A DNA stretch of 64,000 nt from Clavaria fumosa (GCA_951802425.1 OX637798.1:186001-250000); one strand, 5' to 3'. Positions 10,266 through 22,537 are shown, counted from the stretch's first letter. Notes: generated from the letters alone by a model not told the origin. Numbers and translations are program-made.

Positions 10266-13140
10266 ATGGCCTGGTCTCATGACTACCATGCTATTCTACA
10301 ATGTGAAAGCCAGCACTACACCAGGGCAAAAGGTTCTAAGGCCAAAACAGTCATTATTGGACAAACAGTGAACAAGATCCTGGAGGCTCACAGGATGTCC
10401 AAAACTACTACTTCTCTCCCTGAAAACCTGCCCAAGGTGGAGGAAATCATTTCTTATCATCTGTTCTGTTGAACATTTGTTGATTTTAGAAAGTGGCAAA
10501 CTGGTTTGGAAACTATGCTCAATCTCAGAAACAGGATGACCTTGATGTACAAGCTCAGTTGGAACAGGCTGGTCAACTTGGTGAGAAGAATGAGCAGGAT
10601 CACCCCCAACCTCCAGGGAAAAAGAAGTACTGCAGGGAGTACAAGTTGGGTGATGCAGTCAGGGTTTTGCATGCAGAAAGGATTGCAAGAAGGATTGCAC
10701 ATGCAACAAGTCTTCCTCCTGGAATGAAAGGATATCTGGCCCATTATTCCAAGGCCAGGGCATCAGTCATAAAAAGGCTGACAGCTGAGGAGAAGGAGCA
10801 GGCTTTGAAATTAGCAGAGAAGTGGAATCGGGAGGGTGCACCAAAAGAATTGCAAAAACAGTGGGCTTCAGAATTTTTGTTCTGTATTCATGCTTCTCAG
10901 CCATCTACTATGCTCTCCAGGAACAGGAGGAAACTTCCTAAAGTTCTGGCAAAAATTTTGGATGAGATACACAAACCAATGGGAGTCCAGATGTGCATTC
11001 TTGTTGGCTATGAAAGTGATGGAAAGGTTCACAAAGCAAAGCAAGTATTTATGTCATTCCTGGTTTGGTAACATCATAATATTTCTCAGGGCTTTTACCC
11101 CACCAAGGCATGGCAACAAGTCCATTGTGGACTTTGACTTTTGGTCAGATAGACTTTGGTCATCATGGGATAAATATCTGGTCACTCAATACCATTGTGA
11201 GTGATTGGGCATTGATGAATAAACCTTCATTCCATGACAGTATTATTTAGCAGAGCTCAGGAAGTTAGCAGAACTCAGGAAGGGATCTGCATCTGATGGG
11301 GAGGATCAATCAGATGATCCAGAAGATTCAGAGGCAGAAGAGAATGATGATACAATCACATTTAATGAGGATGGATATGCTCTGCTTCCAAGGAGAGGTC
11401 ATCAAACCCTTGATCAAGCCAAAAAGATGATCAGAAGTTATGTGATGGCAAATTATCGCAAGTCACATCACCTGATTGAATGTTGTGCCTAAACTGACAA
11501 ATGACAGGTCATTTCTGCTCCAATAAGCATGCAAAGGTGCCATGGGCCACTATGTCTGAGAAACCCAACAATTTTTTTCCAGACAATCATCTTCCTCACG
11601 ACATCGTCTTGCGTGATCCTTCTCACCTTAGAGCAGCTGAAATAACCAAACTGTGGGACCATTGGTTTCAACGTCAGCAGAAGAATCTTGTGGGCCTCAG
11701 TTTCGTTGGCTGTGATGAAAGAGATTGTTTAGATCATCAGATGGACAAAGGCAGAGGGAAAAGGGCAATCTTAGAGGATGAATTGTCATTGGGTGAATCA
11801 GATGGGGAGGAGGAGACTGCAGAGGGATCACAACCTCCAGAGACTGATTTTGATGCTGTGGACTTGCAAGAGCTTCTCACAGAGCAACAGTCTGATCATG
11901 AAACTGATCATAACTCTGTCTTTGATCTTGATCCATCTAGCCCAGCAGCTGTTTTGGATAGCAAGGAAGCTAAGCTTTCTTTCCTCAAAGATCTATCAAA
12001 AGAGAGAAAATATCAGGCTATGCTCAAAGGTTTGGAAGATAATCTGGTATGTATTTCAAGATTATTTTTCTGTCATTAATCACTTTAATGTTTTTCTTTA
12101 TAGAATGATGCAGATTTTGTTGATCCCAAGCAACCACTTATGCCCCTTCCTGAATGGTCATCATGGGAATTTTCTGCCCATTATTTACCAGAGTCATTCC
12201 AGACCAGAAAGGGGTTTCTGGATGCAAAAAATCTGCTTAATGGTGTTCCTTCCAACAAGCGATCTCAACTTACCCTTGCCTTGGGCATTGGATTGGGCAT
12301 CAGAGATATCTATAGACAGATGGAGATTGAGCCAGATAATCCACCTCCAAGAGCTCCAAAATGGATTCTTGACTCTGATCTTGTAGTGCAGGACATTGAT
12401 CTGCTCTTGTCCAGAGCTACCCTTGACATTGTGTCATCTGTGTGAGTTATCTCTCCTAAATGTACACATTATACTGAACAAATCATCAAAGACATCATTC
12501 AGCTCCCCCAGCTGCATCAGGTTCAATAGTTTCCAAGCTCTATTCACTCTGTTTGCTAAATCTGCTTCATCAGATCCATCTGCTGCACCTTCTAAGCAGC
12601 TGATATTATCAACACCATCAGCAACATCAGCAACTTTGCAGACTTTGCCCCCTGCAGAGCCAATGACTCCTTCAGCTCCATCAAGTGAACCTTCCAGTTT
12701 ATTGGGCACACCTTCAGCTTTACCAGCTTTGCCAGACCCATCAGCTATGCCAGGTGTGGCTATACCTGCTTTGGCTCTAGCTACTTTAGCTCCACCCACC
12801 TCATCTGCTCCTCCAGCTTTGTCTGATGGTTTGTCAGCTCCTGTGCCTGATGGTTTGTCAGCTCCTTTGTCTGATGGTTTTCCAGCTCCTTCTGGCCCAT
12901 CAGGGAAGCCAGACCATGTTTTGCACAAGAGGAAGAGACAAAACGATGCTGATGTCATGTGAGTATTGACCTCTTCTAACTTTATCCTCTTGATTTAATG
13001 TTACAAACAGCTTGGACAACTCTGGTAAGAATAGAGGCAGTTCAAGGTGAGTTAATTGATGCATACAAATGAAACATTCTAAAAAAAAAGGTGTTAAAAA
13101 AAGGTTGAGGAGCTCTGGCAATAGAATCCAGTACATTTAA
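10266..13140 (+). CDS. Unknown agaricomycete multicopy-family protein (copy A, intact)
   Basis: Exons 10266-10436, 10490-10860, 10921-11040, 11090-11196, 11251-11457, 11508-12046, 12104-12441, 12512-12958, 13011-13046, 13104-13140 join in frame (about 790 aa). Landmarks in order: PPGKKKYCREYKLGDAVRVL; a helical region ending ALKLAEKWNREGAP; MGVQMCILVGYESDGK; an acidic stretch before FNEDGYALLPRRG; VPWATMSEKPNNFFPDNHLP; IVLRDPSHLRAAEITKLWDHW; LVGLSFVGCDERDC; then an acidic segment and a Ser/Pro/Ala-rich tail ending in basic KRKRQ. Two introns (11041-, 11458-) use GC donors (GCAAGT). A broken paralogue at 16.0-18.1 kb shares all the landmarks, which supports the exon model. Multicopy families of this form occur in mushroom genomes without known function. 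The last two exons are uncertain; a further exon may lie at 13181-13215. Confidence 0.7.
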
Positions 13141-13639
13141 TCCACTTCTTCATTCTGCTAAGATTCTGATTTGAATGCAGTTCAAAAAACGCTGGTGGTA
13201 CAAGGGCTTCAAGGTATGTCAAATGAAAGCTTGATACAGGGATGTACTGATGATGGATTGTAGCTCCAAAAGAGTCAAGAGTTGAGTTGGAGATGAGATC
13301 TAAGTCTCACAATCACCCTCACCATGGATGAGCTACTGCATCATTATGACCATGATCTGAACCAGCCTGTTTCTATCTTCTGTTGATAACCCATTTGACA
13401 CAAATATACATCTTTTGCTGATGTACTTGAGAGTCAATTGGATGATCTAAGTTTCAAATTTAAATTTGAAAAATGTAGTGCTAGGTCAGTATTATTCCAT
13501 ATGTGATGGTCAAGATGCTGGTACTGTCATGCCATTGTGATATTTCAAGGTGCATTTAGATTGACTCACTCACTGACCATATAATTACTGCAGTGATTTG
13601 AGTATCTCTCCCAACATAACCCCCAGTCCAGCCAATTGT
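13141..13639. other. Gene-free spacer
   Basis: Possible extra 3' exons of the upstream gene (a KNAGGTRAS-like reading at 13181-13215 followed by GTATGT), otherwise AT-rich sequence with no gene. The GGGCCC minisatellite begins near its end. Confidence 0.3.
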
Positions 13640-15770
13640 GTCAGACTTTGATATTTCAGACCCCACATGGATTTACAGAGCCTATTCCCTTTTTCAGTCC
13701 CTGATATTTCTGGGCTCATTTGGATGTCCTAGGTGAGGTTATTATTACTGAGCCCAGTTGGGTAGCTCACCCAACATATTTCTTAGCCTATCTGATTATT
13801 TAGTGTGTGATATCTCTGGGCCCAATTAAAATATTATTACTGGGCCCATTTGATTTTCTCCCCCAACATGTTTCTAGGCCAGTCCCATTATCTCAGACCT
13901 TGATATTTCTGGGGAAGGTTATTTTTTCTGGGCCCATTTTGGTATCTCACCCAACACCCTTCCAATTTTGTCAGAATCCAATATCTCTGGGCCAGCAAGT
14001 GGGAATTACTTGGCCAGGGTATTATTGCTAGGCCTATGTGGGCATCTCACCCAACATATTTCAGGCTCTGATATCCTGAGTAAGGCCATTATTACTGAGC
14101 TGAGTTGAGTATCTCATCTAACATATTGCTGGGCCTACTCTGCAAATTTGGACCTGATATTTCTTGACCCATATGGAATGACTCAGCCACCATTATATTA
14201 TTCGGCCCATTTGATTACACCCAAAATAATTCTGAAACCATCCCATTATCTCGGACTCATATATTTCCAGGCCCATATGGATTCACTGACTAGCATATTA
14301 TTTCTGGGCCAATTTGGGTATCTCATCGGGCATAATTCTTGGCCCACCTCAACATCTCAGACTCTGATATTTCTGGGCCAATTTGGATACCCAGCATGAG
14401 GCATCATTACTGGGCTCAGTTCAGTATCTCACTTAACATATTTCTGGGCCCATATGGATTGACTCAGCCACCATAATATTATTTGGCCCATTTGAGCATC
14501 TCACTTAACATATTTCTTGGGCCATCCCATCATTCTGGATTCAGATATTTCTGGGCCCATTGGGATACACAGCATGAAGTGTTATTACTGGGCTGAGTTG
14601 AGTATCTCACCTAACATATTTCTGGGCCCATATGGATTGACTCAGCCACCATAATATTATTTGGCCCATTTGAGTATCTCACATGACATATTTCTGTGCC
14701 CATATCGATTGACTCAGCCTCATATATTTCCAGGCCCATATGGATTCACTGACTAGCATATTATTTCTGAAACCATCCCATTATCTCAGACTCATATATT
14801 TCCAGGCCCATATGGATTCACTGACTAGCATATTATTTCTGGGCCAATTTCGGTATCTCATCTGGCATAATTCTTGGCCCATCTCAACATCTCAGACTCT
14901 GATATTTCTTGGCTCCTTTGGATACCCAGCATGAGGCATTATTACTGGGCCTAGTTCAGTATCTCACTTAACATATTTCTAGGCCCATATGGATTGACTC
15001 AGCCACCATAATATTATTTGGCCCATTTGAGTATCTCACTTAACATATTTCTCAGCCCATTCCATCATTCTGAATTCAGATATTTCTTGGCCCATTTGGA
15101 TGCCCAGCATCAGGTGTTATTAATGGGCTGAGTTGAGTATCTCACCTAACATATTTCTAGGCCCATTTGCATTGCCTCAGCCACAATATTTCTGGGCCCA
15201 TCCCATGATCTCATACTTTGTTATTCTTAGGCCCATCTGGACTTACTAGTCCTGGGTCTTATTACTGGGCCTATTTGGGTATCTCACCATACATATTTCT
15301 TGGCCCATTCATTCAGCTCAGACTCTTATATTTCTTGGCCCATCTCTGTATCTTTGTAAACATATATCTGTGCCCATATCAACTGACTCAGCCACAACAA
15401 TATTATTGGGCCATTTGAGTAGCTCACACAACTTATTTCTGGGCCTATATGGATTGACTCAGCAATGACATTTCTGGCTCCATTCCATGATCTCATACTT
15501 TGTTATTCCTTGGCCCATTTGGATTCACTGGGCCTGGGTATTATGGCAGGTTGATATTTCTGGATTTGACCTCTATGGCCCATCTGAACCTGACAGATAA
15601 TTTATTTCTGGGCCTGTACTATTATCTCAGATTGTCATATTTCTTGGCCCATCTGAGTCTACTAACTCCAAATATTATTTCTTGGCCCATTCAAGCATGT
15701 CAACCCTATGATTTTTCTGGGCCTATCCCATCTTTGTCTGCTCTTTTATTTCTTGGCCTAGCAGCAATCT
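13640..15770. repeat. Degenerate minisatellite built on TTTCTGGGCCCAT
   Basis: About 2.1 kb is filled by variants of ATATTTCTGGGCCCATNTGG, spaced roughly every 35-60 bp and alternating with GTATCTCACCTAACATATTTC, GACTCAGCCACCATAATATT and ATTATTACTGGGC blocks. Higher-order copies are visible, for example 14441-14560 against 14622-14700 and 14961-15070. Open frames here (rich in FLG, HLISP) are just the repeat read through. The block separates copy A (10.3-13.1 kb) from the broken copy B (16.0-18.1 kb). Confidence 0.85.
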
Positions 15771-16008
15771 CCAGCAAAAAAATATATTTGGGTTATGAGC
15801 GGCCGATATGAGAAGTGTGGCAGTTAGTAAATCTTGGCTTGTATGATAAGTGTGACAAAAATTGACTGAAAGGTGTCAGACAACTAGACCATGTCCTGCA
15901 GATTTGCACAAGGTGAGTTGCTACTTATCACTTGTGCACCCTTGAGCCACCCCAAAACTCTTAGAAAGTCGCATATGGTTCTGTAACTTCGCAAAACCTC
16001 AAAAACAG
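15771..16008. other. Spacer and probable lost 5' end of copy B
   Basis: The next recognisable exon begins at 16009 after an AAAAACAG acceptor. I could not identify an exon matching the first exon of copy A here, so the 5' end is either diverged or deleted. CG content rises sharply at about 15.8 kb compared with the sequence to the left. Confidence 0.35.
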
Positions 16009-17243
16009 GCTGCTCAGCCTGATGAATCAAACGACGAAGACTCGGTGTCCAAAAATGCCACTCCACCTGGCAAAAACAAGTACTGCAAGATGTACAAACC
16101 CCGAGACGCTGTAAATGTCCTTTATCATGACCATGTCATGGCAATTCTTGAGGCATCCAGTGCTGTCAAGACTGGCAGTAAACGGTTCATGGGCCTGTAC
16201 CCAGTGGCACTCTCAGAGGTTGTCAATGCGCTAATGGCAAATGAGCTCAAGGCAGCAGAGGAATTGGCATGCAAATGGAATTCAGATGGTGTGCTCCCAG
16301 AGCAGCAGAAACAGTCAGTGGCTTACTAACACATTAAACTACATTACTAACTTGAAACTTGAGGAACTGCAAGAAGCTTGCGACGAAGGTGTTAACATTC
16401 ATGGAGGAGATTTGGAAAATGATGGGCGTTCAATTATTTGTCATGGCAGGCTATGGAATTGATGGCAACGTTGTCCAAACTAAGTGAATTCACATTTATC
16501 TCTAACATTAAAATTCTAAAATTGAACTGGAAGGTTTGAGTGTCAACCTCGTCAGAGACAGACCTTCACCAAAGCATTTCCAAATTGGAACAATGATACG
16601 TGGGAGCATTTTGGGACATATATTGTCCACCAATATCGTGCATGTCAGCAATTCATTGTGTTCTTCATACAACCCTGACACCTCCTTCAAGCTGAGGCTG
16701 TTATTGGAGATGATGCTGAAAATGAGGATGATGAGTCTGCTGATGAGGATGAACTGGAAATCAATGATGATGGCTATGCAATCCTGCCGGCACAAGGAGA
16801 TCACAGCCTTGTCGATTGCAAGGCAATGATCCACAACTATGTCAAGATAAATTATAGTAAGCATAATAAGTTAGCACATCCATGTCACTCACAGCAGTTT
16901 AAGGAACCTTCTGTGGCAACAGATGTACACGCATTTGATGGGGGAATATATCTGGAGATCCAGACAAGTTTTTTGAGGTTGGGCACTTGCCCACAGGTGT
17001 GCATCTTCGAGATCCATCCCATCTCTGTCTAGAGGAGATCGCTGTGCTGTGGGATGCATGGGTGAAAAGGCAGAACAATGGGTTGGTGGGCTTGGTTTTT
17101 ACAGGCTGTGACAAGAGAGATCGCCGGGACCAGTCAAAGAGGCAAGTGAAGGGGAAAAAGAAGGAACAGTATGTTGAGATTGATGAGGATGAGGACAACA
17201 ATGACAATGACAATGACAACAACAACAATGGCAATGACAAGAA

Positions 17244-17275
<32 letters not shown>

Positions 17276-18070
17276 GCAACAACAACAACAACAGCAACAA
17301 CAACAACAACAACAACAACAACAAGGGCTGTGATGTCAAGCCTTTGGCCAAATCACGTCCTGATTTGCCAACGAGAACAGCTGATGAGAATGCCCTGGCA
17401 AATGCGGCAGTTGATGACTTGGCCGAATCTATTGCTAACATCTTGGCTGAAGGCCTGACATCACCTGATGAAAGCACATTGGCCATCACCAACGACAATG
17501 CTCTAGTGCCCCGTCCTACCACTCTTGCTTCTGTGCATCCAGCCAGCACATTCCTGCAGGCAGTGCAGTGGCTTGTGTGGGAGTTGCAGGCTCTCCGAGC
17601 CACAGTCAAGGAGACGGGAAAATTTCGTGAGGGAATTGGCAGCGGCCGATGGCCAGGCCCTGCACCAGGCCCTAAACTGGGAGGTGATGACGAAGCGGTG
17701 GGACCACATTATCGAGCAAGTCTCGATCAGTGTTGAAGAGAACATCTGTGAGAGTCTTGCGAAGTCCGGGTTCAAAGTGCCGGAGTTGGAGGAAGACACG
17801 GAGATGCCAGATGTGGAGCCAGAGACGGGAGCGGAGGAGAAAGTGGGTCTGGGTGGGAGGAAGACAGACGCAGGTCCAGGAAAAAGGACAGAGGCGGATG
17901 TGGGGAAGGGGTCGGATAAGGGAGCGGGTCCGGGTCCGGCTGCGGAAAAGACAGCGGGCACAGGTCCGAGACTCACAAAGGCGGCAGATGCGGATGTGGG
18001 GGAGGGATTGGAGCCGGGGCCGGCTTCCATGGACAAAGCAGTCACAGGCAACAACACGTTGCCTGCTTAA
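16009..18070 (+). pseudogene. Broken paralogue of the 790-aa family (copy B)
   Basis: Exons align one to one with copy A: TPPGKNKYCKMYKPRDAV (16055-), EELACKWNSDGVLPEQQKQ ending 16314, then LATKVLTFMEEIWKMMGVQL and MAGYGIDGN after the next intron, AFPNWNNDTWEHFGTYIVHQ, EINDDGYAILPAQGDHSL, and FFEVGHLPTGVHLRDPSHLC with LVGLVFTGCDKRDRRD. Damage: an in-frame TGA just after CGNRCTRI (about 16940, plausibly from CGA), a +1 frameshift in an A run near 17620 after which the frame continues as NFVRELAAADGQALHQAL and ends LPA at 18070, and no clear first exon. It also has a poly-Asn insertion. Unlike copy A it keeps many CG dinucleotides. Confidence 0.7.
17211..17325 (+). repeat. AAC trinucleotide microsatellite coding poly-Asn
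   Basis: An almost uninterrupted AAC run with a few AGC (Ser) units, preceded by GACAATGACAAT repeats, encodes an Asp/Asn then Asn tract inside copy B. Copy A has an ordinary acidic linker at the matching place, so the expansion is specific to copy B. Confidence 0.9.
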
Positions 18071-19340
18071 GTACATAGTTTCCTTTGTTCTGTACTTGCT
18101 TTTGTGCTCAGACTTGTGTGAATTAAGTCGTGTGCAGAAAAGCTGGAGATCAGAGGGTCATTCGGAGTAAATTCTGGGTGGTGTTGGATTCGCAGAGTAA
18201 ACATCTGCGACCAGTTCCTATGCAAGTTGAACCATTTCATGGAGTCAGATTCCAGGTTTTGGAGTTTGGGTTTTTGTGAACAGTGACCCAGAGATGGGTA
18301 AAATCGGACATAGGAGTAGTACTGGATTTTGGTGTCGGAGTTTGTGCTGGAAGTCAGAATACGAATGAAACTTGTTCCTTGCGATGGCACTTCAGAGGTC
18401 ATAGCATTGTTTCACTAAGTTGCTCTGAGGGTTGGATGAGACAAGACCTATCAATTGTGATGGTTCCAAGCTCAAAGGGCATAATAGCCTCAAGCTTAAA
18501 CCAATGTGCGTCAATATCAAGTCTACCATACCGTAAGTACATGCAAGACTTTATATACATGTGTACAAGAAGTAAAACAGAAAAGGAAAAGTACAGAGGT
18601 CGCCAAGCAATGAGACTATAGTAGTACAGGGTATAACTAGTCATGGAGTGACCATGCACGTGCTCTACTAAGGTTGCGAGGGGTAAGGAAAGCATAGGTA
18701 AGGTCGCGAAGATGACCGGTCATGGGTCACGACCTGGTTAAATAAGTATATATGTATCTATAACTACTGGAGGATTCTCGGGTCATAAGTGAAGTAGTTA
18801 TAGATGATTGGGGAGAAGAAGGGAAGCATAATTTGAAGTATACATACAGCTGACTGTTGGTGGCATGTTTGAGCATTAAGGTCGTGAGGTCATAAGAGCG
18901 ATCATGTGGGTAATGCTGGTAACACAAGTAACGGCCATAATGCTGGTAACCTATTGACGCTGGTAGTGGTAGCGCTGGGGGTGCCGCGTGGCAAGTCATG
19001 TGCTGGTGGAAGTAGATGTGTAACGGTGTGTCGCGCGTAGGATTGGTGGGTCCGGGCGGAGTATGTGTGTGTAGTGAGATAGTAGGAGCCATCGCAAGTA
19101 CAGCTTGGTGGTTGCGAGTGTCATGTGGGCACGAGGGAGGTTGCAGGGGCTTCCGGAAGGGGAGAGCAGGTTTTGGAAGCGTGTAGAGGGGGTTGCGAGG
19201 TGGTAGAGGGTCGTCGGGAGGGTCATAGGTGTCAATAGTGTTGGCTTGGATAAGGAAAAAATGAATGGGTCCTGACAGTGGACTTTGTAGTGGCATGGAT
19301 TGCATCAGCGAGGTTTTAGCAGGACAGCAGAGTATTCTTG
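18071..19340. other. Gene-free stretch
   Basis: No convincing gene. The long minus-strand frame at 19305-18727 is Pro/His/Tyr-rich, has no partner exons or recognisable domain, and is probably chance. Several CATGTGGG/GTCATGTG boxes and GGTCATGA blocks occur. Confidence 0.3.
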
Positions 19341-22300
19341 GCTGGTCAGGATAGTGATGTTGGGAATTGATGATTCACTCGGAGTTGTGGAAATGGGGTG
19401 TCGGCCTTTTGTCCACTAAGGGAGTTGGAGGTCAACTGTGTCAGGTGAAGGAATTTTTCAGGACTAGAAAGCGGGAGTCTGGATACACTGTTACATGCGT
19501 GCTCAGAGGGTCGGGGTGAAGTCCAGTCGGAGTTTGGAGTTTGGGTCCGGGATGTCCAGGATGTCCGGAGTCAGACTTCGGGGTTCAGGTGGGACTTTGG
19601 CGAACATATTGAAACAATGCCCTTACTGAGTCCTGGGTGTCCCATATTTTGGAGTTGCGGATTTCCAGGATATCGGGTTCAGTGTCAGGCAGGCGTCTGG
19701 GATGGACTTCATCATATTAGAGATGGGGGAAGGACAGGAGGGTGGAGTTTGGATGGAGTTCAGGTTTAATGAGTGACTAAGTAGAGGAGATGGAGGCCAG
19801 GAAGGAGGAGGGATACGGAGATCGGATGGATGGCGCAGGTTGTCGGGATGGGTTCCAGGTGTCAGAGGGAAGTCCATCAGGAGTTGGTCAGGAGTTGGTC
19901 AGGAGTTGGTCAGGACTTAGCACAACTGGCATGGGAGACAGAGCAGGGGTCAGATTAGACATGATACAAGTTACAAGGCGGTGTACGGATAATATGCGGT
20001 TTAGACAACGAAACATCACAGATACCAACTATCTGGATATTTCGGGATCCAAGGCAATCGAGTCTGATACGATCCGATAACAATCCAACACCATCCGATA
20101 ACGACCGATACTTATCCGACATCGGACTCTCCAGTCTCCGATTCCCCGTGAAGATCACAGCCCGCAGGTCACACACACCGCCCACGCCTTTCTATTTCAT
20201 CACTCCAGCATGGTCAGCGCTCAACGTACTCACTATTCCATTCCCATTCCCTTATTTCATATACCATGCTGTAAATTTCATATTGTGATCCCTTTCAACC
20301 ATTCAATCATTTAAACATTTCAACCCTTTTTGCAGTACTTTGCCCATTGTTCCTAGTACCCCTTTGCTGTACCAGCCACACTTTCCTTCAGTTTACAAGC
20401 AGTCCGGACATTTGCTAGTTATCGGACATTTCATTCCTCCGAACCGCATGATTCCTTTATGAATTAAGACCCCTATATGACCTTATACACAATGTCGCAT
20501 TGCCTTCTGTAGCCTCCGGACATTTCCATAGAACTGGATTTGCTGTACTCAGAAAAATGTATATAAGTACGTACCAGACTCTATGGAAAGGCAGTTTTTC
20601 CAACCGTCATCATCTTACTTTGACATTAAAAAAAGACTCACCCTTTGTCGTATCTCTCGATTTGCTGGCCTTCGTCGCTGCCGGCCCCTCGAACCTTCGA
20701 TCCGGACATCGCATTCTATCGGACCCCGCACCAGACACTTTGGACAAATGTATATTCTCACTCTCTAAATTTCTTACACTCAACCTCTATATCCTCCGAG
20801 GTTCTGTCTAGTGTTTCCATTGTATAATAAGACCCCCTGAAGAACTTGGCCGCGAACACCTAGTTGCAGCCAACACCCGTTCAGCCTACTACAGCGGAAG
20901 GCAGAAAGGATGGAGGTGCGGAGATAGACGGGGGGACAGGAAACAGAGGGTCGGATGGGATTATGGGTGCAGAGGTTCGGGACAGAGACGGAAGTACGGG
21001 GGTGTTCAGGGGTATACAAGGGTGGTATCTGGACTGCAGAATACTCTACGAAGTAGGTAGGTATATATATACTACAAGTCCGGGGTGTTTCCAGCAACCC
21101 GGAGTATTGATGGTAGCTACAGAGAATGGCCCGGAGATACATTGTGGACTTACTACAGAACAACAGGATAGCAACAGGGATCAGTTTCCTGATCCCGGAG
21201 TCAGATGCTGTTACCATCAGGATGGTAACTATGCAGCCTAGCAACTGCGTGGATTGTCCAGTTTCCACACTTGGAGTTCATTGCTGGTGGAGTAACCACA
21301 GATGTTGGTTCACAACTGTTGGGAAGTCGGGTTTGGGAAATTGGGATAGCCTCTTGGGGAACTATCCCCAGATGTGGGTTTGGTGCCTGCCTCACATGCA
21401 GGGCAGGTACCCTCAGATGCTGAGGCACCAGAGCGGGAGTTCGGAGGTCAGAAGTCGGGGGCCGGAGATAGCAAGTCCGGGACCGGAGATCATGTTTCCG
21501 GACCGGACTGGAAGGGAGCAGCACAGATGTGACATAAGGGACAGATTCTGCAGATTTGGAGCTCCAGCCCTTTGAAATGCCAGAAGATGGTCTTTGAGCT
21601 TGTTTTGTTATGTCTATGTCGCAGAGGTTGGGCGGAGTAAAGTCCAGGCGGGGATGACAAAGTCTGGGCGTGAATGACAAAGTCCAGGCAGGAATAACGA
21701 AGTCCAGGTGTGGTGGGGCAATCCGGAGTTTGGGCAGAGTTGGACTTGGGTTCAGACAAGACTTGGTGAACGTATTGAAATGACGCCCTCTGCGGATCAG
21801 TGTCTTGGATTTCAGGAGATAGAAGGAGATGGCTTTCGGGCTTTTAGTGGGAGTAGGAATGCAAGTAAACGGGGTTGATAATCAGACTGGCTAGACAAGG
21901 CCATAATCTACAAGTACTTATACTAAAGTCCGGGGCAATGCTAGCGACGGAGATAACTCCAGTACGACTATGGAATCTGTTCGTAGCTACGGAGAAATGT
22001 CCGGGAGTCAGGAAAAGATCTTTACAACAGGACTACGGGACAGAGACGAAATCTGATCAGAACAAATGTTAAACTACTAACTATGATTGTACAGATGTTT
22101 CCGGGAGTCCATCAATTGTCTGGGTGACGAGTCCGGGGCAGGACCAGTTCCTGGTTGCCCGAGGCAACAGCAACTAGTGCAGACATCAGTTGGTGGCCCT
22201 CCAGGCACACTTCCTGATCCTGCGCTACATCGCGCAAGTAAAGTCCGGTGCTCTGGACATAAGTCTGAGAGCCTGGAGTTGCGATCGGAGAAGGCTGGAG

Positions 22301-22490
22301 AATACTCCAGTTGGCATGGGCGTGACAGTATCTCCCTCTTAGGGCCGAGCCCTCGAGGCCCTGGATCCATTACCACCCCTGGAACGGATTGGGGCATTCG
22401 GATCAAGGCGATTGCGATCCGAAGATGGAAATGGGATTGGAGATTACATCGGAGCCCGAATTCTGTGGCCGGGTATATAATCTGGGGCAA
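19341..22490. repeat. TCCGGA-rich decayed LTR-like region
   Basis: About 3 kb with frequent GTCCGGA, CCGGAGT and GGGTTC words. Segments resemble each other, for example 19540-19700 and 21700-21845 (CGGAGTTTGGG, then GAACRTATTGAAAYRAYGCCCT), as expected for duplicated and diverged LTRs or leaders. A 12-bp unit (GGAGTTGGTCAG type) repeats three times at 19879-19914. 20565-20870 has a TATA-like GTATATAAGTAC, a TTGTATAATAAGACC block and ends GCCAACA, and could be a solo LTR. The same word bias marks the neighbouring Zn2Cys6 gene and integrase/chromodomain, so this may be the 3' LTR zone of that element. LTR ends could not be fixed. Confidence 0.4.
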
Positions 22491-22537
22491 CAGTCCACCA
22501 CCAGTCCCCTCTCCTTAGACCTGAACCACCACCAGGC

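Noticed and set aside
12434..12958. Minus frame, Gly/Ala/Asp-rich
   Set aside because: Shadow of the Ser/Pro/Ala-rich tail of the 790-aa gene.
13807..15811. Frames reading FLGPF/HLISP as a repetitive secreted protein
   Set aside because: Each is short, interrupted, and explained by the GGGCCC minisatellite.
16899..17609. Minus-strand frame with a long poly-Leu stretch (possible membrane protein)
   Set aside because: It is the reverse reading of the AAC microsatellite.
18727..19305. 192-codon Pro/His/Tyr-rich minus frame
   Set aside because: No start context, introns or domain; composition typical of chance frames.
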